From Pseudonocardia xinjiangensis (lineage in GTDB: Bacteria > Actinomycetota > Actinomycetes > Mycobacteriales > Pseudonocardiaceae), in contig NZ_JAAXKY010000026.1 of the NCBI RefSeq assembly GCF_012911925.1, positions 1-59,571 of the forward strand: a DNA stretch of 59,571 nucleotides, read 5' to 3'. The notes under the pieces were generated by a model, which was not told the DNA's origin, made no database searches, and saw only the letters and a program-made list of their open reading frames with translations. Positions 41,980 to 50,790 of this stretch are shown piece by piece. The translations under genes were made by a program, and so were the position numbers. Each line of letters begins with the position of its first letter. Within the stretch, counting starts at the first letter, position 1.

Positions 41980-42871
41980 CCTTCTTCTCAGCGGGAGGGC
42001 GGACGACCGCGACCGAGCAGTGCGCCCGGTGCAGCACCGCGTGGCTGACCGAGCCGAGCAACAGCCCAGCCGCCGCGCCCCGGCCGCGGGACCCCACCAC
42101 CACCAGCTGCGCCCGGCGGGACTCCTCCACCAGAGCGCGCGCCGGACGGTCGGGCGTGACCAGCCGCTCCACCGCGACGTCGGGATACTTCGCACCCCAG
42201 CCGGCCAGCCGCTCGGCCAGCACCTCCCGCTCCTCGGCCTCGATCACGTCCCAGTCGAGAAGCGGCACGACCCGGTCCAGGACCTGGTCCCACCAGGCAT
42301 GCACGGCCACCAGCGGCACGCCGCGGCGGCTCGCCGCGTCGAACGCGAAGGCCACCGCAGCCTCGCTGAGCTCCGAGCCGTCGACACCCGCCACCACCGG
42401 ACGCTCACGGTCCTCGACGGAGTCGTCCTCCTCGCGGCGCACCAGTACCACCGGGCACTCCGCCCGCGAGACCATCGCCACGGAGACCGAGCCCACCAGC
42501 AGGCCGCTCACTCCCCCGTACCCCCGGTCACCGAGGACGACCAGCTGCGCCCGCCGGGACTCCGCCTCCAGCACCGGGATCGGGAACCCGACGACGAGCT
42601 GCTGCTTCGCCTCGACCCCCGCCGTCTCCCCGGCCACGGCGACCGCTTCCGCCAGCTGGCGCCGCGCCGCCTTCAGCATGATCTCCCGATAGTCCGAGCC
42701 GAGCCCGACCTGCCCGAGGGGATGCTCCTGGTTCCAGTCGAAAGCCGTCACCACCCGCAACGGCACACCACGACGCACGGCCTCGGCCGCCGCCCAGGGC
42801 ACCGCATCGAGCGCGCTGTCCGAGCCGTCGATCCCGACGACCACCGTCCGGCCGGAGTACTGAGCGTCCAT
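41975..42871 (-). CDS. Tandem universal stress protein (two USP domains)
   Basis: 298 aa. Domain 1 from VVVGIDGSDSALDAV to LGDRGYGGVSGLLVGSVS and CPVVLVRR; domain 2 from VVAGVDGSELSEAAV to VVGSRGRGAAAGLLLGSVSHAV and CSVAVVRP. Each carries the GxxGx9GS ATP-binding pattern. Such tandem USPs are typical DosR-regulon members in mycobacteria and respond to hypoxia or NO. ATG 42871 with GAGGAGGA 5 nt upstream. Divergent from a DevS-like kinase over a DosR-like box. Confidence 0.94.
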   Translation of the reverse strand: MDAQYSGRTVVVGIDGSDSALDAVPWAAAEAVRRGVPLRVVTAFDWNQEHPLGQVGLGSDYREIMLKAARRQLAEAVAVAGETAGVEAKQQLVVGFPIPVLEAESRRAQLVVLGDRGYGGVSGLLVGSVSVAMVSRAECPVVLVRREEDDSVEDRERPVVAGVDGSELSEAAVAFAFDAASRRGVPLVAVHAWWDQVLDRVVPLLDWDVIEAEEREVLAERLAGWGAKYPDVAVERLVTPDRPARALVEESRRAQLVVVGSRGRGAAAGLLLGSVSHAVLHRAHCSVAVVRPPAEKKA

Positions 42872-42944
42872 GGTGTTCCTCCTCGGTCCCTGGTCTCGAG
42901 TGTGTCCCGAGCCCGGAGAGCCCGGCACCGGCCGACGGCCCTGG

Positions 42945-42968
42945 TCAACGGGACCTGCGACCCGGGTG
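42945..42968. promoter_or_regulatory. DosR/DevR-like box
   Basis: GGGAC-CTGC-GACCC (42950-42963) matches the dyad GGGAC-N4-GTCCC of mycobacterial and streptomycete DosR/DevR sites, with one mismatch in ten, and C and G flanks as in the consensus. It lies in the 179-bp gap between the divergent USP and histidine kinase genes. Confidence 0.55.
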
Positions 42969-43050
42969 ATGCGAGTCTCGCCGCCCGCCGGCTGCATTGC
43001 CCGCTCTGGCGGCCGATGGTACGAAGGGCGCGTTCGAGCTGGGAGAACTC

Positions 43051-44829
43051 GTGTCTGCTGACCACACCGCACCCGACGACGCCTCCGAGGGCTCCGGGCA
43101 GGGTGCGGGCGGTGCCGATCTCGGTCGGAGCCATCTGACCTTCCCCGACCTGCCCCGCCTGGAGCTCGACCAGCTACTGGGCCAGCTGGTCGACCGCGCC
43201 CAGGAGGTCATGGCCACCCAGGGCCGTCTCCGCGGGCTGCTCACCGCCAACCAGCTGATCATCACCGACCTCACACTCCCCGTCGTCCTCCGACGAATCG
43301 TCGACGCCGCCCGCGACCTCGTCGGCGCCCGCTACGCCGCGCTCGGGGTCATCTCCCCCGACGGCGGGCTCTCCGAGTTCGTCCACACCGGAATGCCCCC
43401 CGACGCCGTGGAACAGATCGGGCATCTCCCCGAGGGCAAGGGACTGCTCGGCGCGCTCATCGAGGACCCCCACCCCATCCGGCTGCGGCGCATCGCCGAC
43501 GACCTCCGCTCCTCCGGCTTCCCCCCGGGCCACCCACCGATGAACAGCTTCCTCGGTGTCCCCATCCGGATCCGCGACGAGATCTTCGGCAACCTCTACC
43601 TCGCCGAAAGCACCAAGGGCACCTTCAGCGCCGAGGACGAAGAGCTCACCAGCGCCATCGCCGCCACCGCCGCGGTGGCCATCGACAACGCACGCCTCTA
43701 CGAGTCCGCCCGCACCCACGGTGAATGGCTCCAGGCCTCGGCCGCGATCACCAGTGAACTGCTGGCCTCACCCACCACCGAGCGGGCCACCCACCCGCTG
43801 CAGCTGATCGCCGAGCACAGCCGCGAGATCGCCGGCGCCGACCTCGTCACCGTCGCCCTGCCCACCGGCGACACCGGGGACGAGCTGTGCGTCGAGGTCG
43901 CCGTCGGCACCGGGGCGGAGCGCCTGATCGGCAGACGCGTACCGCTGTCAGGTTCCCTGGAAGGCACCGTGCTGCGCACCGGACGACCGCTGCGCCTGGC
44001 CCACCCCGACAACGAGACACGACTGGGATCGGTGGCACCGGAGGATCTGGACGTCGGCCCCGTCCTGGTCCTGCCCCTCGTCGGGTCCCGCCGGGTCCAG
44101 GGCGTCCTCAGCGCCGCACGCCTGCGCGGACGCACCGCCTTCAGCGCCCCCGACCTCGACATGGCCGGCAGCTTCGCCAACCACGGCGCCATCGCCATCG
44201 AACTCGCCCAGGCCCGCGCCGAACAACAACGCGCCGCCATGCTCGACGAGCGCGACCGCATCGCCGCCGACCTGCACGACCACGTCATCCAGCGACTCTT
44301 CGCCGCCGGGCTGTCCCTGCAGAGCGTCGCCATGTCCCTCGGACCGGGCCCCACCACCGACCGCGTGCTCACCACCGTGGCCGACCTCGACGCCACCATC
44401 ACCCAGATCCGCACCACCATCTTCCAACTCCACGACCTGCCCCGAGCCGACCCCGCCGGCCTGCGCGCCCGTCTGCTCCACGTCGCCACCGACGCCGCCA
44501 AAGCCCTGGGATTCGAACCGGCCGTCCGGTTCACCGGCGCGGTGGACACCCTCCCCACCGACATCGCCGAGGACGTCATCGCCGTCCTGCGCGAAGCACT
44601 CTCCAACATCGCACGCCACGCCCACGCCCACGCCGCCGACGTCGACCTCACCACGCGGCCCGACCGGCTCGTCCTCACCATCCGCGACGACGGCATCGGC
44701 ATCACACCCACCACCCACCCCAGCGGGCTGGCCAACCTCCACCGCCGCGCCCAACGACACGGCGGCACCTTCGACGCCGGCCCCCGCAAGCCCACCGGCA
44801 CCGTCCTGACCTGGTCGATCCCGACGTAG
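43051..44829 (+). CDS. DevS/DosS-like histidine kinase with two GAF domains
   Basis: 592 aa, no TM segments. GAF 1 about residues 75-225 (LVGARYAALGVISPDG, FLGVPIRIRDEIFGNLYL), GAF 2 about 240-385, HisKA_3 with DERDRIAADLHDHVIQRLF and phospho-acceptor H409, then HATPase with DDGIGI and LANLHRRAQRHGG. The layout equals mycobacterial DevS/DosT, which sense O2, NO and CO through GAF haem. The haem histidine cannot be assigned by eye. No response-regulator gene is adjacent. GTG 43051 with GGGAG 5 nt upstream. Confidence 0.92.
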   Translation: MSADHTAPDDASEGSGQGAGGADLGRSHLTFPDLPRLELDQLLGQLVDRAQEVMATQGRLRGLLTANQLIITDLTLPVVLRRIVDAARDLVGARYAALGVISPDGGLSEFVHTGMPPDAVEQIGHLPEGKGLLGALIEDPHPIRLRRIADDLRSSGFPPGHPPMNSFLGVPIRIRDEIFGNLYLAESTKGTFSAEDEELTSAIAATAAVAIDNARLYESARTHGEWLQASAAITSELLASPTTERATHPLQLIAEHSREIAGADLVTVALPTGDTGDELCVEVAVGTGAERLIGRRVPLSGSLEGTVLRTGRPLRLAHPDNETRLGSVAPEDLDVGPVLVLPLVGSRRVQGVLSAARLRGRTAFSAPDLDMAGSFANHGAIAIELAQARAEQQRAAMLDERDRIAADLHDHVIQRLFAAGLSLQSVAMSLGPGPTTDRVLTTVADLDATITQIRTTIFQLHDLPRADPAGLRARLLHVATDAAKALGFEPAVRFTGAVDTLPTDIAEDVIAVLREALSNIARHAHAHAADVDLTTRPDRLVLTIRDDGIGITPTTHPSGLANLHRRAQRHGGTFDAGPRKPTGTVLTWSIPT

Positions 44830-44841
44830 GACCAGGCCGGC

Positions 44842-45444
44842 CTAGCGCGGTGGTGCCTCGCTGCCGTATCCCGGGGCGCGCCAGAACGCCATCCTGTCCA
44901 GCACCCGGTCCCTGATCACGATGGTGTGCACCAGCACGCCGGCCAGGTGCGCCGCGAACGTCAGGTAGAGCAGGTAGGCCGCGGCGATGTGGGCGCGCAG
45001 GAGGTCGGCGAACAGGGTGATGTTCTGCGGCGCGATGTGCGGCAGGTACAGCGACCCGAAGAGGACGATCGGCTCGCCGGACGCGGACACCATGGCCCAG
45101 CCGATGAGCGGCTGGACGAGCAGGAGCGCGTAGAGCAGCCGTTCCGAGTACTTCGCGGCGAGCCGGTCCAGCCGCACCATCCCCGGTGGGAGGGGTGGCG
45201 GGGTGTGGGTCAGCCGCCAGCCGATCCGTACCAGCACGAAGAGGAGGATCGCGATGCCCAGCGGCTCGTGAACGGTGACGAGGAAACGGAAGTCGCCGAC
45301 CGAGGTCACCATGAACGCGCCGATGAACAGGATCGCGACCACCATGACCGCCATCGTCCAGTGCAACAACCGCGCGACCCGGGTGAACCGGACCGGAGCG
45401 GGCGTCGCCGACGGGGTCGTGGTCGGCGTCGGTTCACTGCTCAT
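44842..45444 (-). CDS. Cytochrome b561 family protein
   Basis: 200 aa, four TM segments. Haem histidines are likely in RVARLLHWTMAVM, TVHEPLGIAIL and the late pairs LLRAHIAAAYLL and FAAHLAGVLVH. It moves electrons across the membrane from quinol. The ATG at 45444 lies inside the preceding catalase-like gene (11-bp overlap), with AAGGTGG just upstream, so translation is coupled. It probably reduces the exported peroxidase. Confidence 0.9.
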   Translation of the reverse strand: MSSEPTPTTTPSATPAPVRFTRVARLLHWTMAVMVVAILFIGAFMVTSVGDFRFLVTVHEPLGIAILLFVLVRIGWRLTHTPPPLPPGMVRLDRLAAKYSERLLYALLLVQPLIGWAMVSASGEPIVLFGSLYLPHIAPQNITLFADLLRAHIAAAYLLYLTFAAHLAGVLVHTIVIRDRVLDRMAFWRAPGYGSEAPPR

Positions 45445-46597
45445 GATCCACCTTGGTGATCCGGGGCCCGCTCGGCTGCTGTCCGACCTGGACCTCGCTG
45501 GGCCGATGGGGCTCGCGCGTCCTGCGCTGGTAGGACTGCGCGTACACGGCGGACCGCGCGGCGAGCAGCGGGTCGTCCGACAGGGCGATGCCATCGGGCA
45601 GCACGGTCGGGTCGAAGTTGACGTCCCGCGCGTTGCCGGGGGCCTCGGTCTGCAGTGAGTCGATGGTGAGCGTGCCCACCTCGACCTGGCGCCGGTTGGC
45701 GGGCCAGGCCGTCGTGGCGTCGTTCGTCGGGTCGCCCGGCTCTCCGACCGTGATCAGGAACCGCCAGTGCACGGGGCCCTGCATCACCTTGGCGACGAGC
45801 GCGTCGAAGAGGTAGTCCTTGCCCGGCGCCGCGCCCGCGCCCATCGGCTGGGACGGTTCTTCGGGCATCATCGTCCAGCGCACGGGCACGGTGTCGCCTG
45901 CCGAGTTGGTGAAGCGGAAGGCGTTCAGCCCGTGGAACGGGCTGTTGTACAGCCCGCTCGACGGCGGGCTCTTGCTGATCACCGCCATGGCGCGGGCGGT
46001 CTCGGGGTACTTCGCCAGGAACGCCGCGACCTTCGCCGGGTCGGGCTTGCCCGTGCCCGGCACCGGCTGGGTGGCCAGCAGCCGTTCGTAGAAGCCCTGC
46101 GGCACCCGGTCGGTGAACACCGGCACGTTCACCATCGCGGTGCGCCACTGCGCGCCGTCCGGCAGGTGGAACAGCACGGCGAGACCGCGGACGGTGGAGT
46201 TGGCGTCGGCGACGGTCGGCATCCCGCCGGAGATGGAGAACCGTGCGGTGACCGGTGTCGTACCGCGCTGGAAGAGGGCCGCCCGGGACAGTGCGGTGCC
46301 CGCGCCGTTGCTGGTGAAGACCCCGGCGGCGCTCACCCCCTTGGCGTGGTTGCGGCGGAACCCGTCGTGCTTGCCGAACACCTGCTCGAAACGATCCACG
46401 AACCGGGACGTCGTCAGGGTGTCGGGCGTGAACCAGCCACCGGCTCCGAGGAAGGCGCCGACGTTCACCGCGCTGACTCCGCCGACGGCGGCCAGGCCGA
46501 GCAGAACGGTGCGCCGGTTCAGCGGCATCCGACCGGCGGGCGATCCAGCGTCCGATTGGTCACCAGGTGGCGGTATGGGGTTGATTTCGTCGTCCAC
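45434..46597 (-). CDS. Catalase-family haem peroxidase (SrpA-like), exported
   Basis: 387 aa. The N-terminus has MPLNRRTVLLGLAAVGGV, a twin-arginine-like signal. FRRNHAKGVSAAGVF holds the distal histidine, with the minimal-catalase pattern TPVTARFSISGG, and NSPFHGLNAFRF. The chain is shorter than true catalases (about 480 residues or more), fitting catalase-related peroxidases. Such proteins are often paired with a b-type cytochrome that donates electrons, as here. GTG 46597 is preferred; an in-frame start at 46636 is possible. Confidence 0.9.
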   Translation of the reverse strand: MDDEINPIPPPGDQSDAGSPAGRMPLNRRTVLLGLAAVGGVSAVNVGAFLGAGGWFTPDTLTTSRFVDRFEQVFGKHDGFRRNHAKGVSAAGVFTSNGAGTALSRAALFQRGTTPVTARFSISGGMPTVADANSTVRGLAVLFHLPDGAQWRTAMVNVPVFTDRVPQGFYERLLATQPVPGTGKPDPAKVAAFLAKYPETARAMAVISKSPPSSGLYNSPFHGLNAFRFTNSAGDTVPVRWTMMPEEPSQPMGAGAAPGKDYLFDALVAKVMQGPVHWRFLITVGEPGDPTNDATTAWPANRRQVEVGTLTIDSLQTEAPGNARDVNFDPTVLPDGIALSDDPLLAARSAVYAQSYQRRTREPHRPSEVQVGQQPSGPRITKVDHEQ

Positions 46598-46850
46598 GGA
46601 CTCTCTTCTCGCTGCTTTCAGATTGCTTACACACACGGTCCGGTGCGGAGCGTGTTCTCTGAATCCAGGATACGTACTGTCCAGTTTCCAGAACTGATCC
46701 AGCAGTCGCCGTCACGACATCGTCATTTTCCGAGGCCCGGAGAGCCGCCGGCAGGCGGCCGGCTCCGGATCGACCCAGCGCGACCGATCAGTTCCCGGGC
46801 GTCAGCTGGTCTGCCCTTCGCACCCACACGACCACAGCGAAAGGCGGACC

Positions 46851-47615
46851 ATGGCCACCACGACCGGCACCGAAGGTGCCTACGTCACCGTCAACGGCCT
46901 GCGGATGTACTACGAGATCCACGGCAGCGGGCGGCCACTGATCCTGCTGCACGGCGGGATGCTCACCATCGACCTCTCGTTCGGGCGGGTGTTGCCCGCT
47001 CTGGCCGAGCAGCACCAGGCCATCGCCGTCGAGCTGCAGGGGCACGGGCACACCGGGGACATCGACCGGCCGCTGCAGCTGGACCTCCTGGCCGACGACG
47101 TGGTTGCGCTGATGGACCACCTCGGCCTCGAACGGGCCGACCTCTGCGGCTTCAGCCTCGGCGGCCTGGTCGCCACCGAGCTGGTGGTGCGGCATCCGGA
47201 GCGGGTCGACCGGCTGGTGCTGGCGGCCACCCACTTCCGCCCCGACGGCTACCACCCGGAGATCCTCGACCCGCGACAGGACTCCCCACGCCTGCCCACC
47301 GCGGCCGACTTCGCCGAGATGCAGCAGGCGTACGCCGCCGTCGCGCCCGACCCGGGCCACTTCGAGGCCTTCCTGGAGAAGGCCCAACCGCTGGTCAGCG
47401 ACTTCCGGGGCTGGTCGGACGAGCAGCTACGGGCGATCACCGCGCCCACCCTGCTCGTCATCGGTGACACCGACTTCGTTCGCCGAGAACACGCCGACGC
47501 CATCCAGGCCCTGCTGCCGGACGCCCGCCTGGTGGTGCTGCCGGACTGCACGCACATGGCGGTGACGCGGCACGCGGATGTGCTGGGCGTGCTGCAGGAG
47601 TTCCTCGACCGGTAG
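46851..47615 (+). CDS. Alpha/beta hydrolase
   Basis: 254 aa. Oxyanion motif LILLHGGM, nucleophile elbow GFSLGG (serine), acid in VIGDTDFV and histidine in CTHMAV complete the triad. It resembles small esterase/lactonase-type hydrolases, substrate unknown. ATG 46851 follows AAAGGCGG. Several TCCAG repeats lie in the upstream 253 bp (46671-46710), of unknown meaning. Convergent with an ECF sigma gene. Confidence 0.9.
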   Translation: MATTTGTEGAYVTVNGLRMYYEIHGSGRPLILLHGGMLTIDLSFGRVLPALAEQHQAIAVELQGHGHTGDIDRPLQLDLLADDVVALMDHLGLERADLCGFSLGGLVATELVVRHPERVDRLVLAATHFRPDGYHPEILDPRQDSPRLPTAADFAEMQQAYAAVAPDPGHFEAFLEKAQPLVSDFRGWSDEQLRAITAPTLLVIGDTDFVRREHADAIQALLPDARLVVLPDCTHMAVTRHADVLGVLQEFLDR

Positions 47616-47643
47616 GCCGGCGCGCCGGCACCGGCATGTCCGG

Positions 47644-47675
47644 CGGCGGGCGCCCCGCGCTCGGGGCGCCCGCCG
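47644..47675. terminator. Bidirectional stem-loop, 14-bp perfect stem
   Basis: Arms 47644-47657 and 47662-47675 pair perfectly around a 4-nt loop. It stands between the convergent ends of the hydrolase (47615) and sigma factor (47678) genes. No T-tract. Confidence 0.75.
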
Positions 47676-47677
47676 GC

Positions 47678-48538
47678 TCACGGGGCGACGGGGATCCCGG
47701 CGGGCTCGGCCGGGTTCAGCACCCACAGGAGCTCGTCGATCCCCCGCGCCGAGGGGGTGATGCTCAGCAGCGCGACCCTGGTGGCACCGTGTGAGACGAG
47801 CACCGCACCCGGCCGGCACCTCCGCGCGAGGGCCATGGGGAACGTCGCGGCACGGGTGCGGCCGGCCAGGGGGTTGCGCGCGGTACGAACAGCTCCCCCG
47901 CCGACCGGGCAGCTCCGGGCACCGGAGGCGAGCAGCTCTTCGAGGACGGGGAGGTTGCCCGTCTGCGCGGCGGTGAGGAACGCCTCCAGGAGATGCCGGT
48001 GCTCGCTGCGGCCCACGGGGTCACACCGCCCGAAGGCGAGGTGTCTGCGGGCGCGGCTGACGAGCTGGCGGGCGTTGACCTCGCTGAGCTCCAGGATGGT
48101 CGCGATCCCCGGGTACCCGTAGTCGAAGGCTTCCCGGAGAACGTAGGCCGCCCGTTCCGTGGGTGAGAGCTTCGCCAGCAGCAACAGGACCCCCAGCTCC
48201 AGCGCCTCGCCCCGTTCGGCGCCGATCTGAGGATCCGCGCCGGTGTCCACCGGCTCGGGAACCCCGGGGCCGAGGTAGGTCTCCCGTCGGCGCCGCGCGG
48301 ATCGGAGGACGTTGATCGCCATCCGGGTGGTCGCGGTGATGAGGAACCCCGGCGGATCCATCACGGCCGTGCGATCGGTGGTCTGCCACCGCAACCAGAC
48401 CTCCTGCACGATGTCCTCGGCTTCCAGCGAACAGCCGAGCATGCGGTAGGCGACGCCGAAGAGCCGGGGGCGCAGCCCGACGAAGACGGAGGCGGCCTGG
48501 TCGAGTGTCGACGGCGTCTCGCGAGAACCCGAATTCAT
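47678..48538 (-). CDS. ECF RNA polymerase sigma factor, SigJ/ECF41-like with SnoaL-type tail
   Basis: 286 aa. Region 2 (RPRLFGVAYRMLGCSLEAEDIVQEVWLRW) and region 4 (LSPTERAAYVLREAFDYGYPGIATILELSEVNARQLVSRARRHL) are clear. A C-terminal domain of about 100 residues resembles the SnoaL-like domain of ECF41 factors, but the usual DGGG is PVGGG and the segment is compact. It still ends in LLWVLNPAEPAG, the normal family end. No COE-family partner lies next door; the flanking genes are alpha/beta hydrolases. ATG 48538. Confidence 0.88.
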   Translation of the reverse strand: MNSGSRETPSTLDQAASVFVGLRPRLFGVAYRMLGCSLEAEDIVQEVWLRWQTTDRTAVMDPPGFLITATTRMAINVLRSARRRRETYLGPGVPEPVDTGADPQIGAERGEALELGVLLLLAKLSPTERAAYVLREAFDYGYPGIATILELSEVNARQLVSRARRHLAFGRCDPVGRSEHRHLLEAFLTAAQTGNLPVLEELLASGARSCPVGGGAVRTARNPLAGRTRAATFPMALARRCRPGAVLVSHGATRVALLSITPSARGIDELLWVLNPAEPAGIPVAP

Positions 48539-48739
48539 GATCGCGATTCGCCCTCCGCAGCCTCCCGTTCCTGCCGTCTTCGATACTAGATGCGCATACT
48601 GCTCGAATTGCCGGTAATTGGGCCGTACAGCCCGGCCCGGGCCACCATTCGGCGGAGCCCCGGAAATCAACTCGAAACGGTTGACCACGCCCGGGCAGAT
48701 TCCGGGTGATCACCATTTCTCGCGGTAGCAACGCGCGGA

Positions 48740-48763
48740 CGGTGCCGCCGTGCGGCGGCACCG
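48740..48763 (-). terminator. Stem-loop, 10-bp stem, after the esterase gene's neighbour region
   Basis: CGGTGCCGCC and its complement (48740-48749, 48754-48763) enclose a 4-nt loop. It lies 20 bp beyond the esterase stop in that gene's direction, so it is probably its terminator. Confidence 0.65.
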
Positions 48764-48782
48764 CCCAGCGGGCGCACGACGA

Positions 48783-49733
48783 TCACCCAGTGGCGAGAGC
48801 CTTCCGCAGGACGGCTGTCGCCTGCTCGACGGCGGCGGTGGCCGCGTGGGTCCCACGGACGGGGTTGAGCAGCATGAAGTCGTGGATGATCGCGTTGTAG
48901 CGCACGCTCGTGGTCGGCACACCCGCTTGCGTCAGGCGGCGCGCGTAGGCCTCCCCCTCGTCACGCAGCACGTCGTTCTCGTCGACGATCACGAACGCGG
49001 GCGGCAACCCGGCGAGCTCGTCCAGGTCCGCCCGCAGTGGTGACGCGGTGATCTCACCGCGCCTGCCGTGGTCGGGCAGGTAGGCGTCCCAGAACCAGGC
49101 CATTGCCTTCGCGGTGAGGTACGGCCCGTCGGCGAACTGCCGGTAGCTCCCGGTGTCCTGGGCGGCGTCGGTCACCGGGTAGTACAGCGACTGGTGCCGG
49201 AAGGTCACGTCGCCGCGCTGCTTGGCGAGGATCGCGAGGACCGCGGTCATGTTGCCCCCGACCGAGTCACCCGCGACGACGAGCCGGGACGCGTCGAGCC
49301 CCTCGGTCCGGCCGTGCTCGGTGATCCACCGGGCGGTGGCATAGGCCTGCTCGATCGCCACCGGGTACTGAGCCTCCGGGGACCGGTCGTACTCCACGAA
49401 CACGACCGCGGCGTCCGCACCGACGGCGAGCTCGCGGACGAGCCGGTCGTGGGTGTCGGCATTGCCGAGGATCCACCCGCCGCCGTGGACGTACAGGACA
49501 GTCGGCAGGTCGTCCGGCGCGCCGACCGGCTTGACGATGCGGACCCGCACGTCGCCGACCTCGGCCGGCACCGTGATCCATGTGTCGTCGACGTCGAGCT
49601 TGTCGACCGGCGCCGCCTGGATGTCGTCGAGAACCTTCCGGGCGCCGTCCGCGCCGAGCTCGTACAGGAACGGCGGCTCGGACGTCGCGTCGGCGATCTC
49701 CTGAGCCGCAGGCTCGAGAATGGGCATGCTCAT
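48783..49733 (-). CDS. HSL-family (lipase/esterase, alpha/beta hydrolase fold 3)
   Basis: 316 aa. HGGGWILGN is the HGGG oxyanion motif, GDSVGGN the nucleophile elbow with serine, VDENDVLRDEG the acid and IIHDFML the histidine. Hydrolyses short-chain esters in the cytoplasm. ATG 49733 (MSMPILEPA), with ATG 49727 as alternative; AAGGAAA lies upstream. The frame remains open far upstream, but that part is not coding. Confidence 0.92.
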   Translation of the reverse strand: MSMPILEPAAQEIADATSEPPFLYELGADGARKVLDDIQAAPVDKLDVDDTWITVPAEVGDVRVRIVKPVGAPDDLPTVLYVHGGGWILGNADTHDRLVRELAVGADAAVVFVEYDRSPEAQYPVAIEQAYATARWITEHGRTEGLDASRLVVAGDSVGGNMTAVLAILAKQRGDVTFRHQSLYYPVTDAAQDTGSYRQFADGPYLTAKAMAWFWDAYLPDHGRRGEITASPLRADLDELAGLPPAFVIVDENDVLRDEGEAYARRLTQAGVPTTSVRYNAIIHDFMLLNPVRGTHAATAAVEQATAVLRKALATG

Positions 49734-49909
49734 ATCCGGTGGGTTTCCTTCCCCTGGTGTCGTGTCGACCTTCCGGGCAGTTCCGATCACTCGCCTGGTG
49801 GGCAGCGTGAATCGGACCCTGCGCAGTAGGACCGGGCAGGCACCGTTTCTGTGACAGGGAAGGAAGAAAGCGGAAGAAAGCGGAGAGCGGATGCGCCGGT
49901 CGCCGGGCC

Positions 49910-49937
49910 GCGCGGACGGGTGCGGTGCCGTCCGCGC
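49910..49937 (-). terminator. Stem-loop, 10-bp perfect stem
   Basis: GCGCGGACGG (49910-49919) pairs exactly with 49928-49937 across an 8-nt loop. It lies 17 bp beyond the stop of the gene at 49955-50689 in its direction of transcription. Confidence 0.65.
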
Positions 49938-49954
49938 GACGCGACTGCCGACGA

Positions 49955-50689
49955 TCAGCTGCTGAGCTCCTGCAACGCCCGCTGGGCGGCCTCGAGCTCG
50001 GCGCGCAGCCGCTCCACCCGGTCGAGCTGGCGCTGCCGGGCCGCCTCGAGTGACGCCTCGATCGCCTCGGCCACCACCGGCGGCAGCGACCGGGCCGCCC
50101 TGGCGACGTCGGCAGGCTGCACCGAGGTGGGCCGCACGGTGCGCTTCTTGCCGACCATGACCTCGACGGTCCACTCCCCCTCGGCGGTGGCGCTCAGGGT
50201 GACGGTGACCTCGACCGGGCGGGCGGCGGTCCGGCCCCCCGCGGGACGGGGACGATCCGGGGTCCTCTCCGCGGCGGGCGCGGGCGTGCTCTGCCGATCG
50301 GGCACCGCCGGTGGGCTCTGCCGCTGTGCCACGGCCGGGGTGCTCTCCGGCTCGGACTGCTGCTGCGGCCTGCTCGGCGGGGAGGGCGGCTCGCTCTCCG
50401 GTGCGGTTCGTTCCGGAGCCCGCGCCGCGGGCTGCGGGGCCGGCTTTCGGGCCGGCCGGATGCGCGTGAGCTCGCTCGGCGAGCAGAACATCGTGTCGCG
50501 CTTGCCTGCCGGGCGGACCTGGATGAAGTCGCCCTCGGCCATGTCGTCGATCGAGATCACCTTCGCCGAGCCACCGGCGGGGACGCCGACCGCGGCCGAG
50601 GTGAACCACACCGTGAACGGTTTGCCGCCCGACAGCTCCGTGCGCGCGGCCGCCAGGTCCTGCTCCGAAAGCGATTTCGGTGCGGCCAT
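49955..50689 (-). CDS. DUF6319-like protein with Pro-rich linker and coiled-coil end
   Basis: 244 aa. Residues 1-80 form a compact domain (LSEQDLAAARTELSGGKPF, VGVPAGGSAKVISIDD, FCSPSELTRIRP) that I match from memory to the actinobacterial DUF6319 family. About 70 residues rich in Pro, Ser and Gln follow, then a second domain (ARPVEVTVTLSATAEGEWTVEV) and a terminal helical segment (LDRVERLRAELEAAQRAL). No membrane segment. Function unknown. Next to an anti-sigma factor module on the same strand, 101 bp downstream. ATG 50689 with GGGGGAG. Confidence 0.8.
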   Translation of the reverse strand: MAAPKSLSEQDLAAARTELSGGKPFTVWFTSAAVGVPAGGSAKVISIDDMAEGDFIQVRPAGKRDTMFCSPSELTRIRPARKPAPQPAARAPERTAPESEPPSPPSRPQQQSEPESTPAVAQRQSPPAVPDRQSTPAPAAERTPDRPRPAGGRTAARPVEVTVTLSATAEGEWTVEVMVGKKRTVRPTSVQPADVARAARSLPPVVAEAIEASLEAARQRQLDRVERLRAELEAAQRALQELSS

Positions 50690-50790
50690 CGTGAGTAGCT
50701 CCCCCTTGCCTCGAGTGGGCTGCATTGTGCACCGGGGGTCCGACAGAACCGGTGGCCGGTCCGGCGGAGATCAACAGCGGCCGGGCGGGC

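Noticed and set aside
48783..50774. 663-codon reading of the esterase frame
   Set aside because: The part upstream of 49733 is antisense-like Arg/Gly-rich sequence overlapping the DUF6319-like gene; the esterase domain starts at MSMPILEP.
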